From a filamentous cyanobacterium CCP2 (lineage in GTDB: Bacteria; Cyanobacteriota; Cyanobacteriia; Elainellales; Elainellaceae): a stretch of DNA of 64,000 nucleotides. Location: positions 23,930 to 87,929 of the forward strand of contig PVWD01000003.1 of assembly GCA_003003615.1 (NCBI GenBank). The letters run 5' to 3'. A program made the position numbers and the translations under genes. The notes under the pieces are model-generated. The model was not told where the DNA came from. It was given only the letters and a program-made list of their open reading frames with translations, and ran no database searches. Each line of letters starts with the position of its first letter. Position 1 is the first letter of the stretch. Of this stretch, positions 33,538-42,700 are shown piece after piece.

Positions 33538-35513
33538 TGTCTGGGAGTCTCCGCCAGTCGATCGCACAAAGTGGCAGCGTCCGCCAAGCGGGTACGTCGC
33601 CTGCTGCGATCGCACAGGCAGAAGTTCCTAAACCACCTGTGTCTGCACCCTATGAAGGAATTGAAGGCGGAACGGCAACTGATTGGGCAGTGATTTTGAC
33701 GGCTTTGGGCGTGGAGCATAAAGCCGTTGAAGCCCACCTTGAACCCATCGGACAAGCCACTCGCTTATCAGAAGAGATTCACCTAAATGGCACGATTTAC
33801 ACACAGGGGCAATTCAAAACTCATAACTGCACCTGGAATGTGGCGATCGCCCAGATTGACATGGGTAATGCCAGCGCAGGCATAGAAGCTGTTCGTGCGA
33901 TGATGCAGTTTAATCCTAGAGTGATTTTGTTTGTAGGAGTTGCAGGAGGCATCAAAGACGTAAAGGTTGGTGACGTAGTAGCGGCATCCATCGTTTATGG
34001 CTACGAGTGTGGCAAGGTTATGGACGATCGCACGCTCCCTCGACCAAAGCTAGGGGAAGCGGACTATGACCTCAAGCAACGGGCACAGGCAGAAGCCCGC
34101 AAGAATGACTGGCGTGAACAGATTCGTTCAGATTTGTCCTCTGATGTTGCTCCCTCTGTCTATGTCAAACCGATCGCAGCGGGAGAAAAGGTGATTGCGT
34201 CGCGTAAGGCTGAGGTTTATGAGTACTTGCGAGAGTATTACGATGATGCGATCGCTGTTGAAATGGAAGGATTTGGCTTCCTGAAAGCAACCCAGCAGGT
34301 TAAAAACGTTTCAGCAATGGTCATTCGAGGGATCTCGGATCTGCTAGATGGCAAGAATGATGACTCAATAGAACCGGAACAGGTGCGGCAGGAGAGAGCA
34401 GCCCATCACGCCAGTGCTTTTGCATTTACGTTGCTAGCAAAGCTGGATGGCGAGGGTGTAATTGAGCGCTCAGAGATGTATCAAACCACAGCGCAGGTCG
34501 CTTTTGACAGCACTTTGCCAGAAGGCATGATTAGCCTGAACGTCCAAGCACTGTTGGAGGAGAATCAGTATTACATCCATGCCCATCATGGCAAACGGGC
34601 GTTTACCAACCGGGGACAATTTGACCGATCGCTCATGGACTTGCATCAGCAGATAGAAGGCAATCTGACTGCAAATAATTTGGTGAGTGCTATTGATGAC
34701 TGCAATGCTAGGGTTAAAAATTCGGTTGATTGCCTTGCAGGCCAATTTCTGACATGGCTCCGCCAACAGCAAAATGACTCGTCGGCTCAGGTTCCATGTT
34801 TGATGATTGATGAACACACTGAATTTGAAATCCCCTGGGAGTTGCTGGAGTCAGGGGCAAAACCTGTGGGAGTTGCATTTCAAACCGTGCGGCAGCGGCA
34901 GATGGAGCCAGAGGCAGCCCCCCTGAATGCTTGCTGTGGAGGTGGGGTTCTGGTGTATGCCCATGCAAAGTATGGCGGATGGCAGCGGTATCAGCGGCAG
35001 CAGTTTACGGTGTTTCAAGAGTTTTTGAGCCAGATGCAAAAACCAGCGACGGAGTTTGGGCTGGTGTTTATTGATGGGTATAGTGTTGAGGAGCCGTTGA
35101 AGAGTAGCCCAACTGCGTATATTAAACGCTCAAAGCTGTTTAGGAGTGGCACCAGTATTGTGTTTATCAGCGGACAGCTTCATCTGGATGCTTCGATCGG
35201 TTTAACCCATCGAACGCTGTTAACCAATTTTTTGGAGCATGGAGCAAAGGGCATTGTGGGCACATTGAGACGGATCGATCGCGTAAGGGCAAAAGAGGTT
35301 GTGGAGCTATTTTCGGAAGAACATCGGCAACATCCTGACAGGACGATTCCTGAAATTTTGCGACGACTACGCGGACGGGTGTGGGAAGCGTTGGAGGATG
35401 AGGTGAGTGAAAATACCTGTGCCTCTTATCTGGCAACCTTCTTGCACGTTTACTATGGCAATCCGATGACCCGGTTGCAACTGACTTCTGCGGAGGGTGA
35501 ATCTAATGACTGA
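33537..35513 (+). CDS. Nucleoside-phosphorylase-fold / CHAT-like fusion protein
   Basis: 658 residues. After a disordered N-terminus, residues ~55-310 match the purine nucleoside phosphorylase/MTA-SAH nucleosidase fold: FVGVAGGIKDVKVGDVV (~131), AVEMEGFGFL (~240) and VIRGISDLLDG (~263), with the base/ribose-binding Glu and catalytic Asp in place. Residues ~395-650 resemble a CHAT protease domain (EIPWELLES; HGAKGIVGTL; IPEILRRLRGRVWEAL). The usual catalytic His and Cys positions read VFIDGYS and VFISGQL, so the protease looks inactive. It probably hydrolyses a nucleotide or nucleoside when triggered, with the CHAT-like part as sensor or docking module. It is embedded between the vWA and NACHT genes with overlaps at both ends. 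Confidence 0.78.
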   Translation: MSGSLRQSIAQSGSVRQAGTSPAAIAQAEVPKPPVSAPYEGIEGGTATDWAVILTALGVEHKAVEAHLEPIGQATRLSEEIHLNGTIYTQGQFKTHNCTWNVAIAQIDMGNASAGIEAVRAMMQFNPRVILFVGVAGGIKDVKVGDVVAASIVYGYECGKVMDDRTLPRPKLGEADYDLKQRAQAEARKNDWREQIRSDLSSDVAPSVYVKPIAAGEKVIASRKAEVYEYLREYYDDAIAVEMEGFGFLKATQQVKNVSAMVIRGISDLLDGKNDDSIEPEQVRQERAAHHASAFAFTLLAKLDGEGVIERSEMYQTTAQVAFDSTLPEGMISLNVQALLEENQYYIHAHHGKRAFTNRGQFDRSLMDLHQQIEGNLTANNLVSAIDDCNARVKNSVDCLAGQFLTWLRQQQNDSSAQVPCLMIDEHTEFEIPWELLESGAKPVGVAFQTVRQRQMEPEAAPLNACCGGGVLVYAHAKYGGWQRYQRQQFTVFQEFLSQMQKPATEFGLVFIDGYSVEEPLKSSPTAYIKRSKLFRSGTSIVFISGQLHLDASIGLTHRTLLTNFLEHGAKGIVGTLRRIDRVRAKEVVELFSEEHRQHPDRTIPEILRRLRGRVWEALEDEVSENTCASYLATFLHVYYGNPMTRLQLTSAEGESND

Positions 35514-37947
35514 CTTATCAAGGGCGATCGCGATTAAGCCCATCATCAAATACCCTCGTGAGGCGCAGGTTGGAAAAACCTATTTAATGACAATCGACCT
35601 CCAACCAGAAAAGGAATTTGAGTGGCAGTACGAAGAAGAAGAGTACCCAATCTACTGCACGGTGGATAGTAATTTGTTCAACAGTCAACCCGTTGGAGAA
35701 CCTGTTGTTGTTTTGCATCGCTTTGGCGGAAGTTACGGAGAATCAAAATTCTTGTTGACGACACTTTCAAAGCAAGCAGAAGGAAGAATTGAGATCTCGT
35801 TAGTCAACAAATGGGGAATTCCAATCAAAACACTTAAGCTAGAAGGAATACAGCTTATTCCGAGTACTAAATTAGAGCAGTTAGATACTAACAAGGAAGT
35901 ATCAATCCCAAAATCCGATACGTTTCAAACCGATATTCAACGAAGTGCCAATCCATTAACTGTAGGAATCAGGAATCTCTATAACTCCCTTCGAAGACAA
36001 CTAAAGACGTTTGAAAATCAGTATCTAGCTTGTCAAGCAGCAGATATTCAGGCTTTGCGTACAGAAGGAATTTCTTCGCAAACTGGAATTTTTACTCCTC
36101 TACTTGATGAGGTTTTCATTCCTTTACAACTTGCATCTTCAACCGGACAAAGCTTTAACTCATCAGCGAGACAAACGCTGCCAGATGAAAGCTTTAGTAT
36201 TTGGGATTGTATAGCCAATGCCTCTAGAGAACCAGTTTTTCGGAAAATGTCTATTTTGGCATGGGGAGGCTATGGAAAAACCACCTTGCTAAAGCATATA
36301 GCTTATGTCTACAGTACTCGACGATATCAACAATATAAAGTACAAAAGCATATCCCAGTACTAATGTCATTACGGAAGTATCAGAATCTTCTAGCACAGG
36401 ATCAAGCACCTGATTTAATAGAATTAATCGTTAACTACCACGTACCAAGCCTTCCTGGAGGTGCAGATTTACAAGTAGCATCTGAGTGGGTAGAGAGAAT
36501 TCTTCAAAAGGGAAATGCAATTATTTTAATGGATGGATTTGATGAGGTAGTAGCAGCCCAACGTTCGGCAATTGCAAATTGGATTAATCAGCAAATGCTT
36601 CGGTATAACAAGTCAATATTTATTCTTGCCTCTCGACCCAAAGCCTATCATGAGCAAGTGACTTCAGATCGCCTACAAATCGATATGCAACTTTGGGTGA
36701 AAGACTTTGGTGCTGAACAACGTAAAGCTTACGTCGAGAATTGGTACTTAACTCAAGAACGATACGCCCACGGCGGACGTAACACCTCTGACGTGCAGCA
36801 TAGGGCTGCACAATCTGCATCTGATCTATTAACTCAAATCGAGGCTCGGCAGGAGCTAAGTGATTTAGCAAAGAATCCGCTGTTACTAAATATGCTTGTG
36901 TACCTTCATCAACATTATCCTGGTGCAGAGCTTCCAAAACATCGAGCGGAGCTGTATCGAGAAATATGTCAATTGCAGTTGAAAGACCGCCCCGCCACTC
37001 GTAAGCTAAACTCTTCATTAACTGAAAGCGAAGCTCAAACAATCCTGCAAATGCTAGCACTGGAGATGATGAGAAAGCGACAGGAGCAGATTGATCAGTC
37101 TGCTCTACTGAAACAGTTAACTACTTATTTAGAGAATCAGGGAGTCAGGATTCCAGCACAGGACTTTTTAGAATCAGTGGTGCAAATTAGTGAACTCCTA
37201 GTGGAGCGGGAGATAAATGAATACAGTTTCGCCCATTTTAGTTTTCAGGAGTATCTTGCTGCAACTCAGATCGTCCAAGCGAAGCAGGAGAATTTACTGT
37301 ATGAGTACTTTAGTGATGATTGGTGGAAACAAACATTATTACTATATGCCACACAAGTAAACCCTAATAACCTTGTTCGAGAAGCTATGAATCGAGGAGC
37401 TACTGATCTTGCTTATGCCTGTTTACAACAAACTACTAGACAAATTGAGCCTGCTTTGAAAGCAGAAATCGAAGTTCTTGTAAAGACCGTACAAACTTTA
37501 CGCTACCAAGACTTAGAAGGCTATCTGAAAAATGGACAATGGAAGCTTGCAGATACAGAAACTTATAGTCTAATGATCACCACTTTAGGTAAGGAAGAGG
37601 GTCGGTTGTTTAGCCCTGAAGAACTAATTAATTTTCCATGTGAAGAACTACGAGCAATTGATCAATTGTGGATAAAGTATAGCCAAGGAAAGTTTGGCTT
37701 TAGTACGCAAAAGCAAATTTATGTGGAATGTGGTGCGATATTGGATGGGAGATATCCAGGCAATCAGATTTGGAGGCGATTCGGCGATCGTGTTGGCTGG
37801 AGAATAAATGACGAATGGATTACATTGGATGAAACTTCTTATGAGTTTTCTGCTCCACTAGGACATCTTCCACGAAGATGTTTCATGCTCAATAACGCCG
37901 GATTAGAGTGCTACCTTTATAGCCGTGTACATACTTGCACTTCATAA
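35506..37947 (+). CDS. NACHT/STAND NTPase with N-terminal beta domain and C-terminal GUN4 domain
   Basis: ATG 35506 is chosen over GTG 35497 because GGAGG lies nine bases upstream. The 813-residue protein has three parts. Residues ~10-110 are a beta-rich domain (EEEEYPIYCTVDS, VVLHRFGGSYGESKFLL). Residues ~245-600 are a NACHT NTPase with Walker A GGYGKTT (K258) and Walker B ILMDGFDEV (D343/D346). Residues ~670-795 are a GUN4 domain (GQWKLADTETYSLM, FPCEELRAIDQLWIKYSQGKFGFS, RFGDRVGWR, APLGHLPRR). NACHT proteins switch and oligomerise on sensing a trigger; GUN4 binds tetrapyrroles and stimulates magnesium chelatase. A GUN4 sensor on a NACHT switch beside ChlI/ChlD-like proteins is striking. 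It overlaps the preceding gene by eight bases. Confidence 0.86.
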   Translation: MTDLSRAIAIKPIIKYPREAQVGKTYLMTIDLQPEKEFEWQYEEEEYPIYCTVDSNLFNSQPVGEPVVVLHRFGGSYGESKFLLTTLSKQAEGRIEISLVNKWGIPIKTLKLEGIQLIPSTKLEQLDTNKEVSIPKSDTFQTDIQRSANPLTVGIRNLYNSLRRQLKTFENQYLACQAADIQALRTEGISSQTGIFTPLLDEVFIPLQLASSTGQSFNSSARQTLPDESFSIWDCIANASREPVFRKMSILAWGGYGKTTLLKHIAYVYSTRRYQQYKVQKHIPVLMSLRKYQNLLAQDQAPDLIELIVNYHVPSLPGGADLQVASEWVERILQKGNAIILMDGFDEVVAAQRSAIANWINQQMLRYNKSIFILASRPKAYHEQVTSDRLQIDMQLWVKDFGAEQRKAYVENWYLTQERYAHGGRNTSDVQHRAAQSASDLLTQIEARQELSDLAKNPLLLNMLVYLHQHYPGAELPKHRAELYREICQLQLKDRPATRKLNSSLTESEAQTILQMLALEMMRKRQEQIDQSALLKQLTTYLENQGVRIPAQDFLESVVQISELLVEREINEYSFAHFSFQEYLAATQIVQAKQENLLYEYFSDDWWKQTLLLYATQVNPNNLVREAMNRGATDLAYACLQQTTRQIEPALKAEIEVLVKTVQTLRYQDLEGYLKNGQWKLADTETYSLMITTLGKEEGRLFSPEELINFPCEELRAIDQLWIKYSQGKFGFSTQKQIYVECGAILDGRYPGNQIWRRFGDRVGWRINDEWITLDETSYEFSAPLGHLPRRCFMLNNAGLECYLYSRVHTCTS

Positions 37948-37967
37948 GCAAAAATCGGACAACACCA

Positions 37968-38195
37968 GTGCCAAAACCCAAAACTTTTGAGGAACAATAC
38001 CCAACCATCCACCGTTTTGTTGAAGAAATTGGCTCGATCGAAATTGGACAACATGAGATGATTTCATCTTTTGTTCGAGCCTACGATTTTGGCGGAACTG
38101 TTTATGAGGGCAAAGACAGCTATCCCAGCTTAGAAGCAGCACTCCAGGATCTGGAGGCGGGGATTAAAGCATACCTGGATGAACACGGCATTTAG
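37968..38195 (+). CDS. Small acidic protein at the end of the NACHT operon
   Basis: A ~75-residue protein. The frame is open from TTG 37935, but GTG 37968 (VPKPKTFEEQYPTIHRF) is a more natural start. It is acidic and helical (PSLEAALQDLEAGIKAYLDEHG) with no membrane segment. It begins 20 bases after the NACHT gene and is probably the last gene of that operon. It could be an inhibitor or antitoxin-like partner, but nothing in the sequence proves this. Confidence 0.6.
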   Translation: MPKPKTFEEQYPTIHRFVEEIGSIEIGQHEMISSFVRAYDFGGTVYEGKDSYPSLEAALQDLEAGIKAYLDEHGI

Positions 38196-38272
38196 TGCCG
38201 AAAGTGCCCTTATATTCGGCTTGTAGATTCAGGCAAAATGTTGACGATAGTGAGGCGATCGAGCACTGAATC

Positions 38273-38644
38273 CTACCCAAACTCATAGCCCTGATTCACC
38301 CAGTAATGCCAGTCAGCGATCGCCTGCTGAGTTTTTTCATCTGCCTCGATCGCCTCTAGTTGAATCAACGGCACTGCCAGCGTATCACCCTCCCATGCAA
38401 TCTCCACAAACATTTCCCGATCGCACTCATTCTCCGGAGCCATGTCCACGACTTCAACTGTTGCACCTTCCTTCAAAGGAGAAATGCGTCGCTTACTGAT
38501 GCAGACTGCAGTGAAGGGAAATTGCATCGTATCCTGCAAGTAGTAGTACCAGCCCATTGCCTGCTCTTCTGCACCATAGGCATCCACTACGATTTCCATC
38601 GTAATGCGTTCTTCCCACTCCTCATCCGGTTTCCCTTTCGGCAT
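38273..38644 (-). CDS. CcbP-like calcium-binding protein
   Basis: A 123-residue, strongly acidic protein matching the cyanobacterial calcium-binding family typified by Anabaena CcbP: EERITMEIVVDAYGAEEQAMGWYYYLQDTMQFPF at the start and IADWHYWVNQGYEFG at the end. The long helix-rich acidic surface (MAPENECDREMF, EAIEADE) binds calcium; in Anabaena the protein buffers calcium during heterocyst development. Here it stands alone on the minus strand between defence-like genes, converging with the NACHT operon. Confidence 0.7.
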   Translation of the reverse strand: MPKGKPDEEWEERITMEIVVDAYGAEEQAMGWYYYLQDTMQFPFTAVCISKRRISPLKEGATVEVVDMAPENECDREMFVEIAWEGDTLAVPLIQLEAIEADEKTQQAIADWHYWVNQGYEFG

Positions 38645-38694
38645 CGCCGCCCTCCCTTGTGGAATTGCCGATCTCGATCAAACTTGATCAAACA

Positions 38695-39246
38695 TTAACG
38701 TCCCTTTGCCAGATCGGCATAGATAAATGTTTCAACTCCCAATGCTATCAGCAACAGCAGTTCCATCCAGGAGAGAATCGTAACTCCGATCGGCGGGTTG
38801 GGAACCAGAAACCAGAACGCCCCCAGAGCAATCAACCCTGAAATGACAAAAGTAATTTCATCAACAATCAACTGCTGAATTTTGCGGCGCTTGCGGTGTT
38901 TGTCGTCCCGGTGGGCAATTTCCCAGCCAAACAGGGTTTCTAGATCGGTGTAGCCTGTATGTTCCTGCAATTTGTCTACCAGCTTGTAGCGGATGTACCT
39001 GCCGATCGCCGAAATCTTTTCATCGTTTACTACATAAGTCCAACCCAAAATCAGACAGACCCAGGGAATGACGAGCAACGCATAGTAATGGGCGGGGTTG
39101 GAAACGGCGAAAGAGATAATTGTTCCAAACAAAACAAGCGTGACGTAAAGCAGGTTATCCCGGAAGCCAATCCGTTGCGTTTGCTCCGATTTCAGCTTGT
39201 CATATTCGGCAAGGAGGATTTCCAGAATTTGGTCTTTGTCGCTCAT
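38695..39246 (-). CDS. Four-helix membrane protein of unknown function
   Basis: 183 residues with two pairs of hydrophobic helices (LLYVTLVLFGTIISFAVS and LLVIPWVCLILGWTYVV; ITFVISGLIALGAFWFLV and LLLLIALGVETFIYADL) separated by a charged cytoplasmic segment of ~60 residues rich in Arg/Lys (HRDDKHRKRRKIQQ). Small membrane proteins of this layout (S-4TM or SLATT types) are predicted pore-forming effectors in nucleotide-dependent conflict systems. Its place among NACHT and phosphorylase genes is compatible with that, but it has no operon link to them and the family was not recognised. Confidence 0.65.
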   Translation of the reverse strand: MSDKDQILEILLAEYDKLKSEQTQRIGFRDNLLYVTLVLFGTIISFAVSNPAHYYALLVIPWVCLILGWTYVVNDEKISAIGRYIRYKLVDKLQEHTGYTDLETLFGWEIAHRDDKHRKRRKIQQLIVDEITFVISGLIALGAFWFLVPNPPIGVTILSWMELLLLIALGVETFIYADLAKGR

Positions 39247-39740
39247 GGCTGATACTTTCTCAAACCCTGTATCTATTGTGGCGGATGGGTCGTCAGCCTC
39301 TCAAAAAGCCAAAGAAAATCTCTAGACTCTGAGCAAACTTACATTTCCCACTTTAGGGTATGTAATTCTTACGGTCACAAGTAAATGAATACTGTAGCAA
39401 CACAGTAATAATACGGTTGTATTTGCCGAGCAATAATGTCTTTGAACCTTGCCTCTCCAATACTAATGACGTTATACTTTTTAGTAATCAACGTAGGTAG
39501 GAGCTTGCCTTTTCAGGTTTTTACTGGTGGATGCTGGATTTAAGGGGCTTTGCTATGGTTTTATCGCACAAGAGGCTAAATGGTACCAGTGGGTTGATTG
39601 TGCTTTTTTAACAAAATAATTTTGATTAGAACTAGAGTCTTCAATTCATATTGCTTTTGAAATGATTTTGATGTGCTTGCAAGCATCTACAGGTTGTAGA
39701 TCGACTAATTTAATTTGTCAGAGCCAAAAGGGTATTTCCA
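39247..39740 (+). other. Intergenic region between divergent cargo genes
   Basis: About 490 AT-rich bases between a leftward membrane-protein gene and the rightward helicase gene. It should hold promoters for both. I see no RNA gene, strong hairpin or repeat. Confidence 0.5.
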
Positions 39741-42700
39741 GTGGGTTCAGTATCTCCAGAAATTCAGCAAAAGGTTCAAAAATGGAAAGATAAACTTGCT
39801 GGACTAAGGCGAGATAACCCATTACTGAAGTTCAGTGAGGGTAAGGGTAAAAATATCAAGCTGCTCCTGCCCACTTCGCAAGTGTTGCAAGTTTTAGTTA
39901 ATGATGTATCCAGCTTTTCCTTCGGTAGCATTAAAACTGAACCGCCAGACCCTCAGAACGTATCTATCCTAAAAAAGCTTCGCAAGGCTGCCACTGAAAT
40001 TCAGCGTGAGAAGGGAGTTAACAGCTTGTTTGTTGCACTCGGCACCCTTGCTTGGAATCTGAAAGGTGAACCTAAAAGTGTGAGTGTTTCCCCCATTTTC
40101 TTAATTCCAGTTGAGTTGCAAAAAGTGAAACGACGAGATGAATATACTCTTGTTGCACTTGATGAAGATGTTTTTCTCAACCCAGTTTTAGTCCAGAAGC
40201 TGAATTCTGACTATGGCATCACTTTGCGTAATATTCCCTTGAGTCAACCGTTAACCTCTGATGCCTTATTAGAACGAGTGGGTCAAGATATTGCTGGATT
40301 CCCAAACTGGAAAGTCGAAGCTGTTGCCCATCTTGCTCTGTTTGAGCGTCCCAAAGCTGCAATGCTCAACGACCTAGAGCAACATGTAGAGAAAATTGCA
40401 AAACATCCAATTCTGCGCGGGCTAGCCAATGATTTATCTGCCTACGAGCCTCAAAATTACAGCATTCCTGATGCCAAGCTCCTAGATACACAACATCCAA
40501 AATCAGTCTTTCAAGTACTAGATGCAGATTCTAGTCAGCAAGTCGTTATTGAAGCAGCTAAGAGTGGTTTGAGTTTTATCACTCAAGGGCCTCCCGGCAC
40601 TGGAAAAAGTCAGACAATCGCTAACATGATTACCGAGCTGATTGCTCAGAAAAAGAGAGTCCTGTTGGTCGCTGAGAAGGCAGGTGCTTTAGAAGTTGTT
40701 GCTAAACGGCTGCGGAAGTGTGAGTTGGGCGATCTATGTCTGACCTTACATGAAAAGGAGACTTCGAGTAAGAAAGGATTTAGCCGATCACTTCAAGCAA
40801 CGATCGAACGGTTAGAGCAGTATTCTGAAACACGCCCACCGGAGTCATTTTTTGAGACGTTAAGGAACGATCGACACATTCTCAATCGGCATCCAGCACA
40901 GCTCCACGAAGTTTGGGACGCGATCGAAAAGTCTGCTTTTGATCTCTACAGTGAATTATTAAAGCTGGAACGAGAAGGAGTTCCCTCACTTCAGACTACT
41001 GTCCAAAATATTGAACAATGGACAGGAACCCATTTAAGCAATGCGAAGCACCAACTAGAGAACCTAGAGCGACTTGAACCATTTTTTCGTGGTAAAAAAA
41101 CAACGCTTTGGGCAAAAAGTCGGCGATTACTCAGATCTGCTCAAGAACGCACTGAATTGGAAACAGAGATTGCAAACTTACGTCGAGGTATTGAGCGCGC
41201 AGGCATGATTGCGTCTCAAACCCACCAACTATTGAACCCACCTCAGCCTAGGTCTCAACAGGATATCACGGCTTTAGAGGCTGCAATCTCTTATGTGGTG
41301 GATCGCCCCCCCGTGCTACCGCAAGACTGGCATAGTACAACGATAGAAAATTTACGACACTTATTTGCAGACTTGAGTAACAAGAGTGCAGCCTTCTCCA
41401 GACACTTACAAGCACTTCAGAAGAGATATAACACCTCTGACTTAGAAAAATTTGATATTTCTGAGATGTTACGGCGGGTCAAAAAAAATCGTAGGAACCT
41501 GTTGCGGATTCTCGGAGATTACTGGAACGTGCATAAAGCTATCTTTAAGTGCCGAAAAGAGAAAACACGGCTTCTCTTTTGGGCTTCCTTTCTTTTCGGC
41601 TACAAGCAATTGTTGGCAGATCTCCAGCAAGCTACTGAATGTCACAACTTGGATAAAGCACTTAAAAGCTCAGAATATACACCTTTTAGCCGCTTCTGCA
41701 AAGGTGGCAAATTTGATTTTGTAGCGATTGAAACAGCACTGAATTGGGTTGAAGGATTACAAAATTATCCGTTGCGGAAAGACCGAGTTGCTGACCTGGT
41801 TTCATCTCGTGATCTATCTATCAAGCTCGACAATTTACGAAATAACTTAAGAACTGCTCAATCGCTTATTAGAGAAGGGTTTAAGTTTCTGAGCAATTCC
41901 TTTCCTAATGTAGAACAAGTCATGACAGGCTCCAATCAGCCTCTGGAACAAGTTCCTTTTAGTACAGTCATAGATTTTCTCGATGATGCAGAACATCAAC
42001 TAGAAGCATTCGGGGACTGGACACGCTGCAAACATTACATCACAACTCTCAGAGAGATGGGGGCTGGAACTTTCATAGACAGGCTTAAAGCATCAGATAT
42101 TGAACCGGAGTTATGGTTTCCCGCACTCCAAAAAGCTGTGTATCGACGATGGCTCGATTACATCTATGATCACTTTCCTGATTTGAAGGATTTCAGTGCT
42201 AAACTGCACGAACGTAAAATTCAAGAATTTTCGCAGTGCGATCAGCAACAGCATTTAATTGCTAAACAGCGTCTCCAGCAACTGCACGCTCGTCAATGGC
42301 GCGCTTGGTCTCAGCAATCTGTAGCGAAGGAAAAGCGGTTATTGCTTAATATCGAGAGTAGGAAACAACGACAGCAGAAGTCGATCCGTGAGTTCATTAA
42401 GGAAGCGGGAGATTTGGTTGCGGCATTGAAACCCTGCTGGATGATGAGTCCTTTAGCAGTAAGTGAATATATTGATCCTGAAACTCCGCAGTTTGATGTC
42501 GTTATCTTTGATGAAGCTTCCCAAATTCGTACTGAGGAAGCCGTTTCCGCCATCATGCGAGCCAAACAAGTGATCGTAGTAGGTGATGATCAGCAACTTC
42601 CTCCAACATTTTCGTTTACCAAGTTTGACACGGATGAAGAGGATGACAACGCTGAAGGAGAGTATGAAAGCCTGCTGGTAGAATGCGGAAAATTCATGAA

